Of a DNA stretch of 6,600 bases, positions 5,435 through 6,600 are shown piece by piece (within the stretch, counting starts at the first letter, position 1; each line of letters starts with the position of its first letter). The notes under the pieces are model-generated. The model was not told the origin of the DNA, made no database searches, and was given only the letters and a program-made list of their open reading frames with translations. Source of the stretch: Neisseriaceae bacterium (GTDB lineage Bacteria; Pseudomonadota; Gammaproteobacteria; Burkholderiales; UBA11063); NCBI GenBank assembly GCA_947470205.1, contig CANISK010000084.1, forward strand, positions 1-6,600, written 5' to 3'. Position numbers and translations under genes: made by a program.

Positions 5435-5463
5435 ACTACAATTTCAGTGTATATTCTTGTCAA
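5435..5463 (-). promoter_or_regulatory. Promoter for the SH3-like gene, perfect -35
   Basis: On the minus strand a perfect TTGACA (5463-5458) is followed 17 bases later by TGTAGT (5440-5435), which matches four of six -10 bases. The start point would be near 5428, the first base of the coding frame, so the message could be leaderless. The -35 lies three bases outside the boundary of the transposon-like element. Confidence 0.45.
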
Positions 5464-5620
5464 GTTGGACACCTATTAATATTTTTAATGGACACCTATT
5501 CATATTTTTACGAAAATCTGTCCAAATTAAATCGCATTTACTGTCCAAGTTAAATATTAATAACTGTCCATCAAAAATATGAATGGGTGTCCAAATTACG
5601 TATTATTACACAATTTCAGT
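5438..5620. repeat. 11-bp direct repeats flanking the transposon-like element
   Basis: ACAATTTCAGT occurs at 5438-5448 and again at 5610-5620, 17 bases outside the left end and 16 bases outside the right end of the 128-bp element. They do not touch the ends, so they are not an ordinary target duplication. They may be chance in AT-rich DNA or a trace of a recombination event. Confidence 0.35.
5466..5593. mobile_element. 128-bp IS21-like end remnant or MITE with phased TGGACA boxes
   Basis: The element starts TGGACACC and ends GGTGTCCA, perfect inverted ends of the TG...CA type used by IS21/Mu-like transposases. Inside are six copies of one box. TGGACA starts at 5466 and 5489; the reverse complement TGTCCA starts at 5519, 5542, 5565 and 5588. 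Spacing within each group is exactly 23 bp, and the groups are 30 bp apart. The outer copies also share longer flanks, TGGACACC-T/C-ATT-A/C-ATATTTTT. Multiple phased transposase sites at both ends are a feature of the IS21 family, so I read this as two fused ends (two boxes left, four right) with istA/istB deleted. It encodes nothing. No clear target duplication is seen (AAGT left, AATT right). An array of operators is the alternative. Confidence 0.6.
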
Positions 5621-5633
5621 AACTTATCATGAA

Positions 5634-5909
5634 TCATACTGCGAATACCTTCACGATACAATTCACTCCGCCACTCTCCACCACTCCAGTTATAACAAAA
5701 TCCATGTTATATACAGATTGGTTCTTGGTATCATACCCATTCAATATCTCTATTGAATATGATTCACCAAGTTTACCATCTACACCATCATGGTTTATCT
5801 TATTATTAACCAAGCTATTCCAAAATATCTTATCATTTAAAATATCATGTTTAGCTACACTGGATACTTTAGTTAAAAATTCATTATAGTTCTGGATTAT
5901 ATTTCTCAT
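5634..5909 (-). CDS. Hypothetical protein, 91 residues
   Basis: I do not recognise this protein. AAGG at 5917-5920 lies seven bases before its ATG, a good ribosome binding site; an overlapping plus-strand frame has none. The first 40 or so residues look helical (NYNEFLTKVSSVAKHDIL, then a Trp-containing segment). The second half is Gly- and Val-rich and probably beta (SYSIEILNGYDTK, then DFVITGVVESGG and CIVKVFAV at the very end). No signal peptide, membrane helix or metal motif is seen. It is in the same orientation as the small-protein pair upstream, 95 bases away, with a weak promoter-like TTGTAC (5961-5956) and TATTAA 18 bases on. Confidence 0.55.
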   Translation of the reverse strand: MRNIIQNYNEFLTKVSSVAKHDILNDKIFWNSLVNNKINHDGVDGKLGESYSIEILNGYDTKNQSVYNMDFVITGVVESGGVNCIVKVFAV

Positions 5910-6004
5910 AATACTGCCTTTATATTTAAATATTAATAGTTAATTCCTGTATGAACGTACAATCTAATTGTTTATATAAAACCCAACATAGCCACAACAA
6001 CAAC

Positions 6005-6208
6005 CTACTCATCATCTTTCATATGTATATACTGATGATAATTATTCACAATAAGGGCTATATATTCATTTGGTGTTAAATCATGCTTTAATGACATGCT
6101 CTTCACTGTATCATTGAGCTCTCTATATATTCTAAAGGTAATGTAATTCTCATGACCAGTTGTAGAGTTCCATTTCTTTGTTGCTTTTTTTTGTGCATCA
6201 GTTGTCAT
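6005..6208 (-). CDS. Small ribbon-helix-helix-like protein, second of a paralogous pair
   Basis: A 67-residue protein. The ATG at 6208 is chosen over an in-frame TTG at 6223 because GAGG (6221-6218) is nine bases before it and would be inside the gene otherwise. The layout is a basic N-terminus (TTDAQKKATKKW), one strand (NYITFRIYREL), then two helices (NDTVKSMSLKHDL and TPNEYIALIVNNYHQYI), the order of a ribbon-helix-helix DNA-binding protein. It resembles its upstream neighbour along its length: AQ-x-x-A-x-KK near the start, TT, then a strand, SL, and a final E-x-I helix. The two genes overlap by 11 bases (6198-6208), so translation is probably coupled. Such proteins serve as plasmid copy-control, partition, antitoxin or relaxosome proteins; no toxin partner is visible, and the exact role is open. 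Confidence 0.65.
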   Translation of the reverse strand: MTTDAQKKATKKWNSTTGHENYITFRIYRELNDTVKSMSLKHDLTPNEYIALIVNNYHQYIHMKDDE

Positions 6209-6395
6209 GGTTCTTACCCTCAAAAAGATTGATAGCTTTTAAGATAATCTCTTGCATATTCTCCTTGGTGTGTAGAGAGATATCTTTTAGTATAGTATGC
6301 GTACTACGCAATAATGTAATTTTGGTATATTTCAACTTTTGAGTAGTTTGTCTATGTTTTTTGTTTGCTCGTATCTGAGCCTCAGATTTTGCCAT
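6198..6395 (-). CDS. Small ribbon-helix-helix-like protein, first of a paralogous pair
   Basis: A 65-residue protein with a strong ribosome binding site, AAGGTG (6408-6403), seven bases before its ATG. It has a basic N-terminus (KSEAQIRANKKHRQTTQK), one strand (KYTKITLLR) and two helices (STHTILKDISLHTKE and NMQEIILKAINLFEG). This fits a ribbon-helix-helix protein, with the strand supplying base contacts in the dimer. It is a diverged duplicate of the next gene, so the pair could form a heterodimer. Its promoter region holds a dyad (6416-6440) that may be its own operator. No family name can be given from inspection. Confidence 0.65.
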   Translation of the reverse strand: MAKSEAQIRANKKHRQTTQKLKYTKITLLRSTHTILKDISLHTKENMQEIILKAINLFEGKNHDN

Positions 6396-6415
6396 TGTTT
6401 CACACCTTAAAACAC

Positions 6416-6440
6416 ATAACCCATCAAAGATAAGGGTTAT
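6416..6440 (-). promoter_or_regulatory. Dyad ATAACCC / GGGTTAT, possible operator
   Basis: Seven-base perfect inverted arms with an 11-base spacer lie between the -10 at 6468-6463 and the ribosome binding site of the small-protein operon. This position suits autoregulation by the encoded DNA-binding proteins, or an RNA hairpin in the leader. Confidence 0.45.
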
Positions 6441-6462
6441 CTAAAATATTTATTAAAACCCC

Positions 6463-6468
6463 ATTATA
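6463..6468 (-). promoter_or_regulatory. Consensus -10 (TATAAT) for the small-protein operon
   Basis: A perfect TATAAT on the minus strand, about 70 bases before the first ATG. Transcription would start near 6456. No good -35 is present at 16-18 bases upstream (TACTTT at 17), so an activator may be needed. Confidence 0.45.
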
Positions 6469-6499
6469 GAAATAATAACAATAAAAAAGTAACCACCAA

Positions 6500-6533
6500 T
6501 ACAACAATCTCCTATTTATCGGAGATTGTTGTA
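6500..6533. repeat. 13-bp perfect inverted repeat with 8-base loop
   Basis: TACAACAATCTCC (6500-6512) pairs perfectly with GGAGATTGTTGTA (6521-6533) around TATTTATC. It is the strongest hairpin in the window, but no T-run follows on either strand: the plus side continues AAAATAT and the minus side TTGGTGG. It is therefore more likely a protein-binding or origin/oriT structure than a terminator. A distant T-tract on the minus strand leaves an atypical terminator possible. Confidence 0.6.
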
Positions 6534-6542
6534 AAAATATCA

Positions 6543-6582
6543 GCACTTAACTATTCAAGTCTCGCATTTAGTTAATTTGTGC
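6543..6582. repeat. Bulged dyad GCAC-TTAACTA / TAGTTAA-GTGC
   Basis: TTAACTA (6547-6553) pairs with TAGTTAA (6569-6575). The stem extends through GCAC (6543-6546) and GTGC (6579-6582) across a three-base TTT bulge. It lies ten bases beyond the 13-bp hairpin, which makes a cluster of structured sites upstream of the small DNA-binding genes. Confidence 0.45.
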
Positions 6583-6600
6583 CATACTATTTGAATGTAC

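Noticed and set aside
5466..5593. CRISPR array or iteron origin
   Set aside because: Repeats are 6-8 bp cores with no unique spacers of CRISPR length. They switch orientation and end in TG...CA inverted termini, which fits transposon ends better than iterons.
5629..5889. Plus-strand ORF of 86 codons
   Set aside because: It lies antisense to the minus-strand 91-residue gene, has no ribosome binding site, and its product is a Thr/Pro/Leu-rich composition artefact.

Overview
The window is very AT-rich (by eye roughly 70 percent or more). It mixes a possible NAD-consuming defence gene, a recombination gene, an LRR effector-like gene, small plasmid-type DNA-binding genes and the remnant of a transposable element. 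No rRNA, tRNA, CRISPR array or chromosomal housekeeping gene was seen. The best reading is a plasmid or integrated accessory region of a low-GC, host-associated bacterium. An intracellular gammaproteobacterium would fit the LRR protein with an IpaH/YopM-style N-terminus and the small WGR-like protein, but taxonomy cannot be fixed from this sequence alone.

Layout. Positions 1-222 are low-complexity noncoding DNA. Positions 223-1960 (+) hold a likely transcription unit: a small protein that looks like a degenerate WGR domain, a 72-residue unknown, a 13-codon leader with a strong ribosome binding site, and a 398-residue SIR2-like protein whose start overlaps the leader stop as ATGA. A gene-free stretch with several inverted repeats follows (1961-2268). 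On the minus strand (2269-3073) lie a truncated ORF6N-domain gene and a complete serine resolvase, one base apart, with an extended -10 promoter and a 28-bp dyad upstream that could be a recombination site. Then comes a 501-residue LRR protein (+, 3359-4864), preceded by a short upstream ORF that again touches the next start (TAATG).

From 4949 to 6395 all genes are on the minus strand: a protein with two tandem SH3-like barrels, a 91-residue unknown, and two overlapping paralogous small proteins of likely ribbon-helix-helix fold. Between the SH3-like gene and the 91-residue gene is a 128-bp element with TG...CA inverted ends. It holds six TGGACA boxes, each end phased at exactly 23 bp, and resembles the fused ends of an IS21-like transposon without its genes. 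The right edge (6396-6600) holds a consensus -10 and three inverted repeats, plausible as the control region of the small-protein operon or as part of a plasmid mobilisation or replication locus.

How the parts may act together: the 5' block is the best candidate for a defence unit (SIR2-like effector, small putative nucleic-acid-binding partner, translational coupling). The resolvase, the ribbon-helix-helix pair and the transposon remnant point to plasmid maintenance and mobility. The LRR gene is cargo that may act on a eukaryotic host. These links are inferred from gene order and domain types.
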